Both the position numbers and the translations under genes were made by a program. Shown piece after piece: positions 61,397 through 64,000 of a DNA stretch of 64,000 bases. Every line of letters starts with the position of its first letter. Within the stretch, counting starts at the first letter, position 1. The stretch is from an uncultured Spirochaetales bacterium (GTDB taxonomy: Bacteria > Spirochaetota > Spirochaetia > Sphaerochaetales > Sphaerochaetaceae). The stretch is from positions 1 through 64,000 of the forward strand of contig CASGDQ010000017.1 in NCBI GenBank assembly GCA_949300325.1, written 5' to 3'. The notes beneath the pieces are model-generated. The model saw only the letters and a list, made by a program, of their open reading frames with translations, was not told the DNA's origin and ran no database searches.

Positions 61397-64000
61397 GGCT
61401 GCCATCGGATGTCCATAACGGTCCGGGAGCCATGCTTCTCAGATAGAACACCTGGCATAAGCAGGGCTTGGAGTATATGCTTTCCATCGCCTTGGCATAG
61501 GATATAAGCTGGCTCTTATGGAAATCGGGATCATAATACCTGTCGCTCTTATAATCAACGACAAGATTATGGTCCTTTTTAAATACCACGAGATCTGCAG
61601 ATCCAACTGCCACCTCATTTGCCTGAAGACAGAAGAACCGCACTTCGCTCTCAGCCTCACAGCCTTTTATCTCATTGATGTAGTAAGGGCTTGAAAGAAA
61701 TCTTTCAACAACAGCCTCAGCTTCCTTCTTGAGCATCAGCATCTCATCCTCCGTCACCCTCTGATCATATTCAGGAGAAAATTTTTCCCCTTTGAACATA
61801 GATTCAAGCGCCTGATGGCAGAGCGTGCCGAAAAGATCAAAGCAGGAGGAAGAAGAAAGGATCTCATCGACAGCGGAAGGAAACGAAGGAAGGATTTCCC
61901 TCTTTCCGTCATCCTTATATATCTCATCGCCATCATGGCTGAGCTCTTTGACTCCGCGGCTTCTGCTCCGAGAGGGAAGGACTGCTTGCGGCCTGGAAGA
62001 ATAAAACCTGTCATTGGTTTTTATCACAATCCTCGAAGAGGATACCTCCCCTTCAAAAAGCACATCGAACACCTCCTCTTCATAAGAAACGCAGCTTTCA
62101 ATAAGCGCCCTCTCATAAAGGGCCGCCATATTCCCCTTCTCGCTGCTCCGTTCTTTATCGGACATTATCACAACAAGATGGGAGGAGGCGCGAGTAAGGG
62201 CGACATAAAGGATCCTCTTCATCTCCGCATCCTCTCTCAGTCTCCTATATCTAGAGAAGATGAGCCTTTTGATATTCGCACCTTCGGAGGAATCTATTGC
62301 AAAGAACGGAACAACCGGATCATCGATCGCAATCCCCTTTTCTGGGACAGTAGAGGTGGTGACCCCGCATACAAATACAATGGGGAACTCAAGGCCCTTG
62401 GACTTATGTATCGTCATCAGCTTTACTCCATCTGCTTTCAGATGAAGAAGATTGACATCCATCCGTCCACGCGCTTGTACGACATTCTTTATGTAGGAAA
62501 GGAATTCCACCAGACCGCCCTTTTCCTTCGCCGTCTCCCAGATATACTCATAATGCTCCTCGAAGGAAGAGAGCTCGGGGTTGGCGCTTATGTAGGAAAA
62601 ATACCCGCCCTGGTAATAAAGATGGCTCACAAGCTGCTCGATCGGCAGGCGGGAGGCCATGATCCTCAACTCCGAATAAAGGGATGAGGCTGCTTCGAAT
62701 CGGGCTTTATCCTTACCAGAAAGGCCTTCCGGGACAGTTGAGAAACAATCGTAAGGAAGCTCGTAGGAATCCTTGAACGAAGAGAAGAACAGCAGGGCCT
62801 TGTCGGAGATCCTTGCAAAAGGCCCCCTGAGGACATTGAAATAGCATTCCTTATCCCTCGGCTGCACCAAAAGGTTCAGAAAGCTGTAAAAATCGCTTAT
62901 CATGGCCTCCACGGTTATCGAGGTGCTCTCGACTATCGTATAAGGTATTCCTCTGCGCCTGAAAGCCTTCTCAAGCGGAATCTGGCTGGAGGAATTGCGA
63001 TAGAGGATCGCAATATCATCAAAGCCGGGGCGGCGGGGCCCGTCCGGGGAGGAAATGAGATAATCATCGGATGAGATCATCACATTTATCTTATCTGCGA
63101 TATACTCAGCCTCGTTCTCAGTCCATCTCAGATTCTCCTCATCAGTCTCCTCTTCTCTCATCTTTGAATGTGCAAAGACTATCTTAGGAATAATCCCTTC
63201 GCTTGCTTTTCTGCTTCCTATCCTTTCCGCCTCTGCCTCATACCTGTCATCTTTTTTATATTTTGAAATGGCTCTCTTTAAAAGGCACTCAAGCTCCGCA
63301 TCCCCTTCCCCTTTTTCGCTTTCATAAGAGAAGGCGCATCTGAAAAGCCCGTTGTAATGCTCGATGAGCCCCGGCTCTGAGCGGTAGTTGGTGCCCATGG
63401 AAAAAACATTTCCGCCTATCGAGGCTATTTCATCCTTCAGGCTGTTGAACACGGAGACATCGGCTCCTCGGAAAAGATATATGGACTGCTTCGCATCGCC
63501 GACGAAAAAGAGCTTGGAATCATCAAGGTCCTGGACTGAAGGCACCCCTTGCCCATTTAGCTCCTCCTTTTCAGAGAGGATGTACAAAAGCTCCTTCTGA
63601 CGGATGGAGTCGTCCTGGAACTCGTCGATCATTATGTATTTGAACTTATGCTTGTAATAGGAGCGCACATGCCTGTTTTCCTTGAGTATCCTTATTGCAA
63701 GGGCCTCGACATCCTTGAAGGTAAGCGCGCCAAGCTTACTTTTCTCTTTTCCAAGACGATCAAGGAATATCCCGAAGAGCTTGAAATAGCTGCTCTGCGC
63801 CTCATCCTCCCTAAGCTCGATGATCGAAATGAGAAGAGGATAGAGCGCATTATAGCACTTTGCCACAGCCTTGATCTCGTCGGATCTATCCTTTTTCGCT
63901 CCTCTGGTTGCAAAGCCTCTTTTGAGCCCTATTGCCACCAGGCTGCGATAATCCCCTTTTTTTATGCAATCAGCAAGCCTTTCATGATACGCGGGGCTTG
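61389..64000 (-). CDS. addA: AddA/RecB-like helicase-nuclease, N-terminus outside window
   Basis: The frame is open to the right edge of the window, so the GTG at 63938 is not the start; about 870 residues are present. Helicase motifs: 'YIMIDEFQDDSIRQKELLYI' (Walker B), 'FFVGDAKQSIYLFRGADVS', 'MGTNYRSEPGLIEHY', 'LMTIHKSKGLEFPIVFVCGV' and 'MKRILYVALTRASSHLVVIM'. The last ~150 residues are a RecB-type nuclease ('VGSADLVVFKKDHNLVVDYK' followed by Ser-Asp; later 'QLISYAKAMESIY'). The Walker A part is beyond the window. It resects double-strand ends to Chi-like sites with an AddB/RexB partner, expected upstream outside the window. Confidence 0.9.
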   Translation of the reverse strand, partial: SPAYHERLADCIKKGDYRSLVAIGLKRGFATRGAKKDRSDEIKAVAKCYNALYPLLISIIELREDEAQSSYFKLFGIFLDRLGKEKSKLGALTFKDVEALAIRILKENRHVRSYYKHKFKYIMIDEFQDDSIRQKELLYILSEKEELNGQGVPSVQDLDDSKLFFVGDAKQSIYLFRGADVSVFNSLKDEIASIGGNVFSMGTNYRSEPGLIEHYNGLFRCAFSYESEKGEGDAELECLLKRAISKYKKDDRYEAEAERIGSRKASEGIIPKIVFAHSKMREEETDEENLRWTENEAEYIADKINVMISSDDYLISSPDGPRRPGFDDIAILYRNSSSQIPLEKAFRRRGIPYTIVESTSITVEAMISDFYSFLNLLVQPRDKECYFNVLRGPFARISDKALLFFSSFKDSYELPYDCFSTVPEGLSGKDKARFEAASSLYSELRIMASRLPIEQLVSHLYYQGGYFSYISANPELSSFEEHYEYIWETAKEKGGLVEFLSYIKNVVQARGRMDVNLLHLKADGVKLMTIHKSKGLEFPIVFVCGVTTSTVPEKGIAIDDPVVPFFAIDSSEGANIKRLIFSRYRRLREDAEMKRILYVALTRASSHLVVIMSDKERSSEKGNMAALYERALIESCVSYEEEVFDVLFEGEVSSSRIVIKTNDRFYSSRPQAVLPSRSRSRGVKELSHDGDEIYKDDGKREILPSFPSAVDEILSSSSCFDLFGTLCHQALESMFKGEKFSPEYDQRVTEDEMLMLKKEAEAVVERFLSSPYYINEIKGCEAESEVRFFCLQANEVAVGSADLVVFKKDHNLVVDYKSDRYYDPDFHKSQLISYAKAMESIYSKPCLCQVFYLRSMAPGPLWTSDGSLI

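Noticed and set aside
61815-62687. 290-codon open frame antisense to the AddA-like gene
   Set aside because: The sense strand carries helicase motifs across this interval.

Overview
The window looks like a chromosomal segment of a spirochaete of the Sphaerochaeta/Treponema kind. This is inferred from the three porin-like beta-barrel proteins with short cleavable signal peptides, the YesM/YesN-controlled sugar ABC operon without its own ATPase, the hexuronate genes and the split Opp system. No rRNA or tRNA was found to fix the taxonomy. Most of the window (about 10.8 kb to the end) has moderate GC and tightly packed genes. The first ~10.8 kb is visibly AT-rich and reads as an acquired island, with the wreck of an IS256-family transposase near its left edge.

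Layout. 1-1.7 kb: tail of an Ig-like surface protein and a decayed transposase. 1.7-10.8 kb (minus): a two-component system, a sugar-binding protein, two permeases, a TIM-barrel isomerase, an ADP-ribosylglycohydrolase-family enzyme, a Gfo/Idh/MocA dehydrogenase and an RpiB-like isomerase, i.e. a complete uptake-and-catabolism unit for an unknown, possibly ribosyl-containing compound. 10.8-17.5 kb: AlkD-like protein, stand-alone trpB, an HxxxD acyltransferase coupled to a zinc-ribbon membrane protein, nitroreductase, LrgAB and YitT. 17.6-21.9 kb: uxuA-gntR-uxuB, with a palindromic operator, divergent from nagB. 21.9-24.3 kb: tyrosine recombinase and threonine-aldolase-type enzyme. 24.9-36.7 kb: envelope region with three beta-barrel proteins, an orphan response regulator with a disabled receiver, a TolC-MFP-RND pump and a DMT transporter. 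37-48 kb: eno, a GT8 glycosyltransferase, purine permease/adenine deaminase, recX, rpsI-rplM, pcrA and rimO. 48.2-56.4 kb: oppBCDF and oppA separated by two unrelated genes. 56.4-64 kb: acetyltransferases, a candidate small RNA, aroA, a flavodoxin-ferredoxin protein, a MalY-type lyase/aminotransferase and an AddA-like helicase-nuclease that runs off the end.

The main cross-window observation concerns promoters. Eleven genes that head transcription units have a -10 hexamer ending 6-8 nt before the start codon and no Shine-Dalgarno sequence, most with a -35 box 17-18 bp further up. They are yesN, alkD, the acyltransferase, lrgA, yitT, the aldolase, recX, rimO, a membrane protein at 53450, a GNAT and aroA. 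This is the architecture of leaderless mRNAs, and it decides several start codons. About nineteen other leading genes have ordinary GGAGG-type sites, so the genome seems to use two modes of translation initiation side by side.

All function calls rest on motifs and family resemblance read by eye; no database search was run.
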